From Streptomyces sp. NBC_00690 (GTDB lineage Bacteria; Actinomycetota; Actinomycetes; Streptomycetales; Streptomycetaceae), in assembly GCF_036226685.1 (NCBI RefSeq), contig NZ_CP109009.1, positions 7,157,501 through 7,221,500 on the forward strand: DNA of 64,000 nt, in the 5' to 3' direction. A model generated the notes under the pieces. The model was given only the letters and a program-made list of their open reading frames with translations. It did no database searches and was not told the DNA's origin. A program made the position numbers and the translations under genes. Shown in pieces: positions 7,973 through 16,072 of this stretch. Numbering within the stretch: position 1 is the first letter of the stretch; each line of letters starts with the position of its first letter.

Positions 7973-8830
7973 TCAGCGCGTACGGAGATTCGCCATCAGC
8001 GTGTCGTGATGGTGTCGCACTGCTTCCAGGGCGGCCGGGGCGTCCGCGGCCTCGATCGCCGCCATGATCGGCTCATGAAGGGCGATGAGTCGCTCGGCCT
8101 CTCCGGGCGCGAGCCAGGGGGGCATGCTCTGGGCCCTGACCCATGGCTCGTACTCGTAGCGAATGACGGCCGTGTGCACCGACTCGTAGATGGACGCGAG
8201 AAACGGATTGCCCGAGTGGCGCACGATCGTCGCGTGGAAGACGGTGTCCGCCGCGATCCAGGCGGAGACGTTTCCCGAGCTCTCCCGAAGCCGTTCGAAC
8301 GCCGCGCGGACATCGTCGAGTCCGTCGGGGACGCCCGGGTCCAGTCGGGACGAGCGCTCGCGCAGGGCACCGATCGCCTCCTGTACGCCGACGGTCTCCA
8401 GCCAGAGCCGTAGTTGGGCGAGGTGGGGGATCGACTGTCGGTCGAGATCGAGCATCAGCCCCACCGTCGCGGTCATCACCCGGTCGGGTCGATGCACGAC
8501 GTAGGCGCCGGAACCGGGACGGATCTCCACCAGCCCCATCAGGGAGAGGGTGCGCAGCGCCTGACTCACCGTGGGACGACTGGTGCCGAACCGGACGGCC
8601 AACTCGCGTTCGGCGGGCAGTCGGGTGTCCTCGGCGAGGTCCTCGCTGATGATGAACTCGCGGATCTGATCGGCGACCCGATCGGACAGGGGGCGCACGG
8701 CAAGGGGTCGCACGGGCTGGAGGTTCACGGCGGGATCGGTGCGCGAGGCCCCACCGCGCCTCCTGCGTTTGGGCCGCTCTGCCGCCTTGGCCTCGGGCGT
8801 GCCGGGCGGTGTGGTGTCGCCGTGCTCCAT
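7973..8830 (-). CDS. GntR-family transcriptional regulator, FadR (FCD) subfamily
   Basis: Codes 285 residues from ATG 8830, chosen because GGAGGGG lies 5 bases upstream; the frame stays open 97 codons further but without a ribosome site. After a basic Pro-rich stretch (KRRRRGG near residues 20-25), residues about 45-110 are the winged helix with LSDRVADQIREFI, LPAERELAVRFGTSRPTVSQALR and GSGAYV. Residues about 130-270 form the all-helical FCD ligand domain. Such regulators bind organic acids. It is divergent from the aldehyde dehydrogenase at 9229, whose promoter overlaps a palindrome, so it probably represses that gene (inference). The basic N-terminal extension is longer than in typical FadR proteins. 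Confidence 0.88.
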   Translation of the reverse strand: MEHGDTTPPGTPEAKAAERPKRRRRGGASRTDPAVNLQPVRPLAVRPLSDRVADQIREFIISEDLAEDTRLPAERELAVRFGTSRPTVSQALRTLSLMGLVEIRPGSGAYVVHRPDRVMTATVGLMLDLDRQSIPHLAQLRLWLETVGVQEAIGALRERSSRLDPGVPDGLDDVRAAFERLRESSGNVSAWIAADTVFHATIVRHSGNPFLASIYESVHTAVIRYEYEPWVRAQSMPPWLAPGEAERLIALHEPIMAAIEAADAPAALEAVRHHHDTLMANLRTR

Positions 8831-9155
8831 GGACCCCTCCGACTCATTGGGCGCATTCCCCCGTCGGGTGCCTTCCGACGCTGCTTCTGCGGTGCCACCG
8901 GCCGTGGCTCTTTCGGGTCGCCGCGGGGCTCGTGGGGAGACCACGTGCCCCGATGGCGAGTGGTTGCCCAAGGGGGCGAGCGTGTCTGCGCCGACCGAGG
9001 GTGCACCGGTGTCCGGAGCCACCTCCCGGTGGTCAGGTCCCGGGGCGCGGGTTTCTGACACGGCTCTGCCTCCTTCGGGACGCGGACCCTGTGGCCCGGT
9101 GGCCAGGCCACTTTGCCACATCGCGACTTCCTCCTCGAACGTGACGGATTGGGCA
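8831..9155. other. intergenic region between the GntR gene and the aldehyde dehydrogenase promoter
   Basis: The leftward regulator frame stays open through here up to 9121, coding a low-complexity Pro/Gly/Ala/Arg-rich sequence. That, and the good ribosome site at 8830, suggest this is leader DNA, not coding. An N-terminally longer regulator started from 9121 cannot be excluded. Nothing else was seen. Confidence 0.4.
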
Positions 9156-9204
9156 TGGACCCATTTGCGCCACGCGCCTATATTGGCTAATTGGCTAAGC
9201 CAAT
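9156..9204 (+). promoter_or_regulatory. promoter of the aldehyde dehydrogenase with overlapping GntR-type operator
   Basis: TGGACC (9156-9161), a 17-bp spacer and TATATT (9179-9184) make a good housekeeping-type promoter. The perfect palindrome ATTGGCT-A-AGCCAAT occupies 9190-9204, at the expected start of transcription, and a direct copy of its left half (ATTGGCTA) precedes it at 9182-9189. A protein bound there would block initiation. The divergent GntR regulator is the obvious candidate. Confidence 0.6.
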
Positions 9205-9228
9205 GCCTTTTTCCTGCTGAGGAGTCCC

Positions 9229-10683
9229 ATGGAACTGCGCGTCGCCCTCGACCACTGCCCCACCGAAATGCTCATCGGGGGTGCCTGGCGTCCCTCGTCC
9301 GACGGGCGCCGCATCGAGGTCCACGATCCCGCCGCCGCCATGCCGATCGCCCAGGTGGCCTCCGCCACCACGGAGGACGCCGTCGCCGCGGTCGACGCAG
9401 CGGAGCAGGCCCTGCCCGGATGGGCCGCCACTCCCGCGCGCCAGCGCTCCGCCGTCCTGCGGCGCGCCTATGAGCTGATGACCGAGCGGTCGGAGTTCTT
9501 CGCCACCCTGATCAGCGCCGAGAACGGCAAGGCCCTGCCCGACGCCCGGGCCGAGGTCGCCTATGCCGCGGAGTTCTTCCGCTGGTACTCCGAGGAGGCG
9601 GTACGTCTGGCGGGCACCGTTCAGCATGCCCCCGCCGGCGGCTACCGGATACTCGTCGACCGCGCGCCCATCGGCGTCGCCGTGCTGGTCACCCCGTGGA
9701 ACTACCCCGCTGCGATGGCGACCCGCAAGATCGGGCCCGCGCTGGCCGCCGGGTGCTCGGTCGTTCTGAAGCCCGCCAGCGACACCCCTTTGACCGCGCT
9801 GGCCATCGGTGCCCTCATGGCCGAGGCCGGCACGCCCGACGGGGTGGTCAATGTGGTCCCCGCGGACCGCTCCGGAGCCGTCGTCACCGCCATGCTTGAG
9901 CACCGGGCCGTACGGAAGCTCTCCTTCACCGGCTCCACCGAGGTCGGCCGGCGGCTTCTGCACGGCGCGGCCGACCGGGTCCTGAGCACCTCCATGGAAC
10001 TCGGTGGCAATGCACCCTTCCTGGTTCTGGAGGACGCTGACCTCGACGCCGCCGTCCAGGGCGCCATGCTCGCCAAGATGCGCAACGGCGGTGAAGCCTG
10101 CACGGCCGCCAACCGCTTCTACGTCCATGAGTCCGTGGCCGAGGAGTTCGGCATCCGGCTCGCCGCCGCGATGGGCTCCCTGCGCATGGGGCCCGGACTG
10201 GAGAAGGACACCGAGGTCGGACCGCTGGTGAACGCCGAAGCACAGGCCAAGGTCGCCGAACTCGTCGACGACGCGGTGGCGCGCGGCGCCAGGGTGCGCA
10301 CCGGCGGGCGCATCCCGGACCGCATCGGCTACTACTACGAGCCCACCGTCCTCGACGAGGTGGCCCCCGGCTCCGCCATCCTGGACGAGGAGATCTTCGG
10401 ACCGGTGGCCCCGCTCGTCAGGTTCCGCGACGAGGCCGAGGCGATCCGGCTCGCCAACGCCACCGAGTACGGCCTCGTGTCCTACGTCTACACCCGCGAT
10501 CTTCGCCGGGGCCTCGCGGTCTCCGGTGCACTGGAGACCGGAATGGTCGGGCTGAACCGCGGCATCGTCTCCGACCCGGCCGCCCCCTTCGGAGGCGTCA
10601 AGCAGAGCGGGCTGGGTCGCGAAGGCGGGCACGAGGGGATCCTTGAATACACCGAGACCAAGTACATCGCCACTGACTGGTAG
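9229..10683 (+). CDS. NAD(P)-dependent aldehyde dehydrogenase, succinate-semialdehyde dehydrogenase-like
   Basis: Codes 484 residues, normal for the family. GAGGAG lies 5 bases before the ATG. PWNYP at 156-160 and KPASDTPL mark the cofactor-binding region, Glu257 in MELGGNAP is the general base and Cys291 in GGEACTAANR is the nucleophile. The C-terminus has GLNRG and PFGGVKQSGLGREGG, which resemble GabD-type enzymes that oxidise succinate semialdehyde to succinate, though other semialdehydes are possible. It is transcribed alone and followed by a strong hairpin at 10710. Regulation is probably by the divergent GntR protein through the palindrome at 9190. Confidence 0.9.
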   Translation: MELRVALDHCPTEMLIGGAWRPSSDGRRIEVHDPAAAMPIAQVASATTEDAVAAVDAAEQALPGWAATPARQRSAVLRRAYELMTERSEFFATLISAENGKALPDARAEVAYAAEFFRWYSEEAVRLAGTVQHAPAGGYRILVDRAPIGVAVLVTPWNYPAAMATRKIGPALAAGCSVVLKPASDTPLTALAIGALMAEAGTPDGVVNVVPADRSGAVVTAMLEHRAVRKLSFTGSTEVGRRLLHGAADRVLSTSMELGGNAPFLVLEDADLDAAVQGAMLAKMRNGGEACTAANRFYVHESVAEEFGIRLAAAMGSLRMGPGLEKDTEVGPLVNAEAQAKVAELVDDAVARGARVRTGGRIPDRIGYYYEPTVLDEVAPGSAILDEEIFGPVAPLVRFRDEAEAIRLANATEYGLVSYVYTRDLRRGLAVSGALETGMVGLNRGIVSDPAAPFGGVKQSGLGREGGHEGILEYTETKYIATDW

Positions 10684-10709
10684 TCGCCCGCTTCGCGAGC
10701 GCACCACCG

Positions 10710-10749
10710 GAAGGGGCAGGCCCATCATGGGGGGTGGGCCTGCCCCTTC
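10710..10749. terminator. terminator after the aldehyde dehydrogenase
   Basis: Perfect 15-bp inverted repeat GAAGGGGCAGGCCCA (10710-10724) / TGGGCCTGCCCCTTC (10735-10749), 26 bp after the stop codon. Confidence 0.75.
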
Positions 10750-10943
10750 GGCGTGCTCGCTGCTGTGATGCCGCTTACGGGCAACACACGAGTCCGGCAC
10801 ATCACATGAGTCCGGCAGCCGATCCCGCAGCGCAGTGGGGAACATGAGGTTCTGCCCGCGCTGGCAGCCGCAGGGGTCGCGACGGGCATCGGTGTGCACC
10901 CCCTGAGACCAGGCCGCCCCAGGCCCAACGCCACGTCCTCACC

Positions 10944-11411
10944 TCAGAGACCTGCGGTGTCCAACTCCACCCACACGGTCTTGCCGCTCGGTGGATGGGG
11001 TCGGGCACCCCATCGATCGGCGAGCGCCGCGACCATCAGCAGGCCGCGTCCCGACTCCGACTCCGCTTCCGTATGCCGTTCGTCCGTCGACGTCGCGGTT
11101 CGGGGAAGCGCCCGGTCGCCTCGGGCGTCGGTGACCTCCAACAGCAGTACGCCACGGGTCATGTCCCACCGCAGCGCGACCCGGAATCCGCGCCCACGCA
11201 CCCACGCATGGACTGCCGCGTTGGTGGCCAACTCGGCAACGACGGCCTCCGCCCGGTCCCTGATGTCGTTCGCCACCTCCCAGCGGTCCAGTGTTGCGGC
11301 GGTGACTCGCCGGGCGAGTCGGGCGCTCCTGGCAGTGCAAGGGAACCTCTTGGAGAACACACGTACGGTGACGGCGCATTGAGGCGCTGTGAAGTGCATG
11401 GCTGCCACCAT
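10944..11411 (-). CDS. single-domain HATPase (anti-sigma-factor-like) ATP-binding protein
   Basis: Codes up to 155 residues; ATG 11399 is an alternative start and neither has a strong ribosome site. The fold is a GHKL ATPase of the RsbW/SpoIIAB type, with the N box AELATNAAVHA and the G box ESGRGLLMVAALADRWG. Such proteins bind ATP and act as anti-sigma factors or kinases on anti-sigma antagonists. It is divergent from an XRE/DUF5753 regulator and its DUF397 partner. In Streptomyces these three gene types recur together as whiJ/abaA-like loci that tune development. No sigma factor or antagonist lies nearby, so the target is unknown. Confidence 0.85.
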   Translation of the reverse strand: MVAAMHFTAPQCAVTVRVFSKRFPCTARSARLARRVTAATLDRWEVANDIRDRAEAVVAELATNAAVHAWVRGRGFRVALRWDMTRGVLLLEVTDARGDRALPRTATSTDERHTEAESESGRGLLMVAALADRWGARPHPPSGKTVWVELDTAGL

Positions 11412-11566
11412 GCCGCTGGGTCCAAGGTCCCGACCAGGGGTGATCCTGGTACGCGCACATCGCGTACGCGACTGTTCGATGGACAGTACGCCCCTTGGTC
11501 CAACACGCTGGGTGAGTGATGCTCAGGGGCGGAACGGCCCCGTTCATGGCCCCGGAGGTGTGGCGT

Positions 11567-12421
11567 ATGACCGTGGACGAGACGGACACGACGGCGGGTG
11601 ACTGGGAGCGGGAGCCTGATCCTTCGGACAGTCTGCGGACCTTCGGTGCGGTCGTCCAGGCATTACGGGAACACGCGGGCATCAGCCGCGAGGAGTTCGG
11701 GGCGCGCGTCCGGTACTCGAAGCACACGGTGGCATCGGTGGAACTCGGCCGCCGGATGCCGGATCCCGCCTTTGTGGAGAGGGCCGAAGAACTCCTGGGA
11801 AACACGGGTGCACTGCGCAAGGCGGCCAGGCACCTGACGAGGAGCGAGCCCGGGTTGGCCGTTTGGTTCCGTCGATGGGCCAGATTGGAGAGGGCGGCCG
11901 TCAGTCTGTGCACCTACGAATGCCGTCTGGTGCCAGGGTTGTTGCAGTCGGAGGGGTACATGAGGGTCCTCTGCGACAACGACATCCCGCCGATGACCGA
12001 CATCGACGTGGAGACAACGGTTCGGGCTCGTCTTGAGCGCCAACTCCTGCTGGTTGAAAAGCCACATGCGATCTTTGACTTCATCGTTGAGGAGGCGGTG
12101 TTTGCTCGGTGCCTCGGCGGTCTGGACGTGACGCGCGAGTTGCTCGACCACGTTCTTTCCTCGATTGCGCGGCGGAACGTCGTCCTTCAGGTCATGCCGA
12201 TGCAGAGCGAGCACCACGCCTGCATGGCAGGGCCGATCCAACTCCTGGAGGCAGCTGACGGTCAACGACGTGCCTACGTAGAAGGGCAGGAAAGCGGACG
12301 GCTCATCGCTGACCGGAAAGAGGTCGGGAAGTTGTCCCTGCGCTATGCAAGACTGCGCTCGCAGGCTCTCTCCCCGAAAGACTCGTTGGGTCTGCTGGAG
12401 CGGATGCGAGGAGGGCTATGA
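11567..12421 (+). CDS. WhiJ-type XRE regulator with DUF5753 domain
   Basis: Codes 284 residues from ATG 11567, chosen because GGAGGTG lies 6 bases upstream. Residues about 24-80 form a helix-turn-helix (VVQALREHAGISREEFGARV, then YSKHTVASVELGRR). Residues about 100-275 are the DUF5753 domain with RLVPGLLQSEGYMR, ARLERQLLL and LQVMPMQSEHHACMAGP. In Streptomyces, such proteins pair with a small DUF397 protein that relieves or modifies their repression. That partner overlaps the 3' end here by 4 bases. A role in development or antibiotic control is the family expectation and not shown by the sequence. Confidence 0.9.
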   Translation: MTVDETDTTAGDWEREPDPSDSLRTFGAVVQALREHAGISREEFGARVRYSKHTVASVELGRRMPDPAFVERAEELLGNTGALRKAARHLTRSEPGLAVWFRRWARLERAAVSLCTYECRLVPGLLQSEGYMRVLCDNDIPPMTDIDVETTVRARLERQLLLVEKPHAIFDFIVEEAVFARCLGGLDVTRELLDHVLSSIARRNVVLQVMPMQSEHHACMAGPIQLLEAADGQRRAYVEGQESGRLIADRKEVGKLSLRYARLRSQALSPKDSLGLLERMRGGL

Positions 12422-12606
12422 GTCCGGTCGAGCGTTGCTGGTTCAGGTCGAGTTACAGCAGTGCGCAGGGCGACAGCTGTGTGGAGGTCGCCGTTGTGGA
12501 GCAGGTGGTGTGTGTGCGGGATTCCAAGGATGTGGAGCGTCCGTGGTTCGCCGTTGGGCGGGTGGGCTGGGTGCGTTTCGTGCGGTTCGCAGCCGAAGGC
12601 GTGTGA
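12418..12606 (+). CDS. DUF397 small protein, partner of the WhiJ-type regulator
   Basis: Codes 62 residues. The DUF397 signature is clear: WFRSSYSSAQGDSCVEVA, VVCVRDSKD and a final WVRFV. The start overlaps the regulator stop in an ATGA, so the two are made together in near-equal amounts. In characterised relatives the DUF397 protein binds its XRE partner and alters its DNA binding. A strong hairpin at 12641 ends the operon. Confidence 0.9.
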   Translation: MSPVERCWFRSSYSSAQGDSCVEVAVVEQVVCVRDSKDVERPWFAVGRVGWVRFVRFAAEGV

Positions 12607-12640
12607 CCGCGATCCGGTTGCATACGGCCGGAAGTCCGAT

Positions 12641-12676
12641 GTGACCGGACCGGGTGGTGCGCCCCGGTCCGGTCAC
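12641..12676. terminator. terminator after the DUF397 gene
   Basis: Perfect 14-bp inverted repeat GTGACCGGACCGGG (12641-12654) / CCCGGTCCGGTCAC (12663-12676), 34 bp after the stop codon. It may also serve the leftward gene ending at 12760. Confidence 0.75.
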
Positions 12677-12759
12677 GTGGATGACCGCCGCGTGCGCACC
12701 CTCGCAGGACAGGGGAGCGCTGGTACGCACACGGCGGTCGGTTCGGTGGGAGACGTCCG

Positions 12760-13674
12760 TTACTCGGCTTGCTCGGAGTCTCCGTCACGCATGCCGGCGG
12801 CCCGCGCCTCCACCTCGTACAGGGCGGCGTAGTCCTGCTCGGCGAAGCCGTGGCCGATCGCAGTCTGGATCAGCTGGTGGACCATGCTGCTCACCGGCAG
12901 CGGGACCTCCAACTGACGGGCGGCGCCGAGGCCGAGGTCGAAGTCCTTGCGCAGCATCTTGTTGTTGAAGGTGGGCGTGTAGTCGCGCTCGACCAGCGCC
13001 CGGCCCTTGTGCTTGATGAAGGTCGACCCGAGCACCGAGCCGTTGATGAAGTCCACGAACGCGGCCTTCGGCACGCCGCCCTTCTCGGCGAGCGTGGTGA
13101 CCTCCACCAGCGCCTGGGTGATCATGCCGAGCATCAGGTTGTGACAGATCTTCACCAGTCGGCTCTGCTCGCCCGGTCCGGCGTGGACCACGGTGGGGGC
13201 GATCATCTCCAGGTAGGGCGCCACCCGGTCGTAGGTCTCCCGCGGCCCGGAGGCCACGATCGCGCCCCGGCCGTCCGCGACCATGGCCGGGTTGCCACTG
13301 ATGGGAGAGGCCAGGAAGGCGACGCCGGCGGCCTCGGCAGCAGCGCGCACCTCGGCCGACGCCTCGGCGGAGACGGTCGAACAGTCGACGATGACCTGCG
13401 GCAGCTTCTTTGCCCGCAGCAGACCGCCCTCACCGGTGGTGACCGTGATCAGGTCCGCGCTCGCGGAGACCATCACGAAGACGATGTCCACATCCGCCAG
13501 GTCCGTGATGGAGTCGACCGCCTTGGCGCCCTTCTCCACCAGGGGTGCGGTCTTCGACGCCGTACGGTTCCATACGGAGACGTCCGAGCCGCCGTCCAGC
13601 AGGGCGCCGGCCATCACCGTGCCCATACGACCGGTGCCGAGCCAACCGAGCCGCTCACCGCGGGTTCCGCTCAT
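12760..13674 (-). CDS. 3-hydroxyisobutyrate dehydrogenase-family NAD(P) oxidoreductase
   Basis: Codes 304 residues from ATG 13674, chosen for AAAGGG 8 bases upstream. The Rossmann motif GWLGTGRMG is near residue 10, the substrate loop ASPISGNPAM near 120 and the catalytic lysine is in RLVKICHNLML. Family members oxidise beta-hydroxy acids (3-hydroxyisobutyrate, tartronate semialdehyde, gluconate) in the cytoplasm. It lies 190 bp downstream of the M24 gene in the same direction, but the gap is AT-rich and carries palindromes at 13694 and 13734, so it probably has its own promoter. A shared catabolic role with the upstream operon is inferred from position only. Confidence 0.85.
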   Translation of the reverse strand: MSGTRGERLGWLGTGRMGTVMAGALLDGGSDVSVWNRTASKTAPLVEKGAKAVDSITDLADVDIVFVMVSASADLITVTTGEGGLLRAKKLPQVIVDCSTVSAEASAEVRAAAEAAGVAFLASPISGNPAMVADGRGAIVASGPRETYDRVAPYLEMIAPTVVHAGPGEQSRLVKICHNLMLGMITQALVEVTTLAEKGGVPKAAFVDFINGSVLGSTFIKHKGRALVERDYTPTFNNKMLRKDFDLGLGAARQLEVPLPVSSMVHQLIQTAIGHGFAEQDYAALYEVEARAAGMRDGDSEQAE

Positions 13675-13693
13675 TGTTTGTACCCTTTCGATC

Positions 13694-13746
13694 TTTGCTT
13701 GCAAGAAAATGCTCATGTTGGAAACTGTGCTCAATATGGGTCATAT
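13694..13746 (-). promoter_or_regulatory. two palindromes upstream of the oxidoreductase
   Basis: TTTGCTTGCAAGAAAA (13694-13709) is symmetric except for one pair, and ATATG-GGT-CATAT (13734-13746) is a perfect 5-bp inverted repeat. Both lie within 75 bp of the start codon in an AT-rich stretch, where operators would be expected. No cognate regulator can be named. Confidence 0.4.
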
Positions 13747-13863
13747 CTGAGCGAAATTCATGATGTTCGTCAGTGACCCACGGCCGTGGCGATGGTCTGG
13801 GCGATCCGCTCCCCCGAGGGGAGTCGCCCGTCCCTTCGACGCGCCCGGGGGTCTCGCCGTGGA

Positions 13864-15126
13864 TCAGTACTTGTTGGCGATGAACAACTCGTCGGCCGGG
13901 AAGCGGGTCAGGATCTCCACGCCGGACGCGGTGACCACGACCTCTTCCTCGATCCGGGCCGCGGACACCCCGTCAGCCGCCGGGCAGTAGGTCTCCAGGG
14001 CGAAGACCATGCCCTCCTCGATCAGCATCGGGTTCTCCAACGAGGTCAGCCGGCTGATGATGGGCCGCTCGTGCAGCGCCAGACCCAGACCGTGGCCGAA
14101 GAGCAGACCGAACGCCGTCTTCTCGTCCTGGACACCGATCTCCTCCGCGGTCGGCCACAACCGGGCCACATCGGCGGTGGACACACCGGGCTTGATCGCC
14201 TGGATCGCGATGTCCATCCACTCCCGGGCACGCGAGTAGGCGTCGTGCTGCACCTGGGTCGCCCGGCCGACGTTAAACGTGCGGTAGTAGCAGGTCCGGT
14301 AGCCGTTGTACGAGTGCATGATGTCGAAGAACGCCTGGTCACCCGGGCGGATGATGCGGTCCGAGAAGTTGTGCGGATGCGGGTTGCAGCGCTCGCCCGA
14401 GACCGCGTTGATCGACTCGACGTCGTCCGAACCCATCTCGTACAGCCGCTTGTTGGCCAGCGCCACGATCTCGTTCTCACGCACACCGGGCTTCAGCGCC
14501 TCGGTGATGTCGTGGTAGGTGCCGTCCACCATGGCCGCGGCCATGGACAGCAGCGTGATCTCGTCGCGGTTCTTGATCTGGCGGGCGTCCAGCATCACCT
14601 GCTGGCCGTCCCGGACGTCGACGCCCTGCCGGACGAGCTCCGAGTGCAGGGGTATGTCGAGGATGTCCACACCGATGGGCATGCCGCCCACACCCGCCGC
14701 AGCGAGCCGGTCCTTGATCTCGGTGATGGCCTTGGTCATCAGCCCCGCGTCCGGCGGCACGGCGCCGCGCATGGTCGTCCAGGACGACAGACAGTTCTCG
14801 GGCTTCATCCACGGCGCGTACATCCGGTTGTGCACCGCAGCCGAGCCGAAGTCCCAGAGGACGACCTCGCCGGTGCGGGTGTAGATGGCGTACCGCGACA
14901 GCTTTTCGCGGGTCCACTCGCCGATCGAGATGCCCGTCAGATAGCGGATGTTGTTGTTGTCGAACACCAACACCGCGCCCAGTTCGCTCTCCTCCAGCGC
15001 CTGCTGGATGCGGGAGGTGCGGTAGGAACGCAGCCGCTCGAAGTTGACGCGCTCCTCGAAGTCGACCATGCCGTGGCCGGGCGCGGGAGCTATGGGCAGC
15101 GCCGGGATGGGGAGGGAACCGCTCAT
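13864..15126 (-). CDS. M24 (pita-bread fold) metallopeptidase-like protein with a replaced metal ligand
   Basis: Codes 420 residues from ATG 15126, chosen for GGAG 7 bases upstream. Residues about 20-165 are a creatinase/prolidase N-terminal domain (VFDNNNIRYLTG), and 185-410 the pita-bread domain with NPHPHNFSD, GHGLGLALHERP, MVFALET and RIEEEV. Expected metal ligands Asp268, His345, Glu378 and Glu393 are present, but the second aspartate, 11 residues after Asp268, is Cys279 (NGYRTCYYRTF). Family members include Xaa-Pro peptidases, creatinase (metal-free) and the DMSP lyase DddP, so peptidase activity should not be assumed. It is the last gene of the ABC/amidohydrolase operon, 55 bp after the ATPase gene, and probably acts on the imported substrate. 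Confidence 0.82.
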   Translation of the reverse strand: MSGSLPIPALPIAPAPGHGMVDFEERVNFERLRSYRTSRIQQALEESELGAVLVFDNNNIRYLTGISIGEWTREKLSRYAIYTRTGEVVLWDFGSAAVHNRMYAPWMKPENCLSSWTTMRGAVPPDAGLMTKAITEIKDRLAAAGVGGMPIGVDILDIPLHSELVRQGVDVRDGQQVMLDARQIKNRDEITLLSMAAAMVDGTYHDITEALKPGVRENEIVALANKRLYEMGSDDVESINAVSGERCNPHPHNFSDRIIRPGDQAFFDIMHSYNGYRTCYYRTFNVGRATQVQHDAYSRAREWMDIAIQAIKPGVSTADVARLWPTAEEIGVQDEKTAFGLLFGHGLGLALHERPIISRLTSLENPMLIEEGMVFALETYCPAADGVSAARIEEEVVVTASGVEILTRFPADELFIANKY

Positions 15127-15181
15127 GATGGATCTCCGATGCTCAGAGGGGGGAACAGCGCTCGCGTGACCTGGCGGACGC

Positions 15182-16072
15182 CTAGGCGTCCGTGGCCAGC
15201 GCCCGCCGCTGGGCCGTGCGGGCCGCCTGCCGGGCGGGGTTGGCCACCAGCGTCGACGCCAGCAGCCGTTGGGTGTAGGAGTGGGAAGGTGTGCGGTAGA
15301 CCTGGTCGGCCGGACCGGACTCGACCATCTGACCCAGGTAGAGCACCCCGATGTCATCGCTGATGTGTCGCACGACTTCCAGGTCGTGCGCGATGAACAG
15401 ATAGCTGACGGACAACTCGCGCTGTAGCTCCATCAGCAGGTTGATCACCTGGCTCTGGGTGCTGACGTCCAGGGCGCTGACCGGCTCGTCACAGACGATC
15501 AAGCGGGGGCGAGGGGCCAGCGCCCGGGCGATGGCGACGCGCTGCCGCTGGCCGCCCGAGAGCTCGTGGGGGTAGCGATCGGCGTGGTAGCCGGAGAGCC
15601 CCACCCGGTCCAGCGCGTGTTCGACCTCCCGGTCCCGCTCCAGTCCGGAGAGCGGACGGTGCCGGGTGATGGCCTGGCCGATCGTGGTGGCGATGGTCTG
15701 CCGGGGGTTGAGCGACGACATGGGGTCCTGGAAGACCACCTGGACGTCGCGGTTGAACGACAGCGGTGTACGCCTGCCGAAGGTGGCCATGTCCTGGCCG
15801 TCGAAGACGACCCGTCCGCCCGAGACCGGAGCCAGCCTAAGGATCGCCCGGCCGATGCTGCTCTTGCCGGAGCCGGACTCGCCCACCAGTCCGAGCGTAC
15901 GACCGCTCTCGATGGCGAAACTGACGTCCCGCACGGCGGTGAGCGTCTTGGCCCGTCCGGTCATGCCGCGCCCCAACTGGTAGCGCACGGTGAGGTTCTC
16001 CACCGACAGCAGGGGTGCCCCGTCCGACGGGGTGGGCTGCTGTTCGGTGTCGGGAGTGATGTCGATGCTCAT
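15182..16072 (-). CDS. ABC transporter ATPase, DppF/OppF type
   Basis: Codes 296 residues. The start ATG 16072 overlaps the upstream stop in ATGA. Walker A is GESGSGKSS, the signature is LSGGQRQRV, Walker B is [12 protein letters not shown] and the switch histidine is in FIAHDLE. The oligopeptide-type C-terminal region ([13 protein letters not shown]) follows but lacks the long Cys-rich end found in DppD-type subunits. It energises import with the ATPase half of the neighbouring fusion protein. Confidence 0.93.
   Translation of the reverse strand: MSIDITPDTEQQPTPSDGAPLLSVENLTVRYQLGRGMTGRAKTLTAVRDVSFAIESGRTLGLVGESGSGKSSIGRAILRLAPVSGGRVVFDGQDMATFGRRTPLSFNRDVQVVFQDPMSSLNPRQTIATTIGQAITRHRPLSGLERDREVEHALDRVGLSGYHADRYPHELSGGQRQRVAIARALAPRPRLIVCDEPVSALDVSTQSQVINLLMELQRELSVSYLFIAHDLEVVRHISDDIGVLYLGQMVESGPADQVYRTPSHSYTQRLLASTLVANPARQAARTAQRRALATDA

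Noticed and set aside
8831..9121. N-terminal extension of the GntR regulator
   Set aside because: Low-complexity sequence and a far better ribosome site at 8830; kept only as a possibility.
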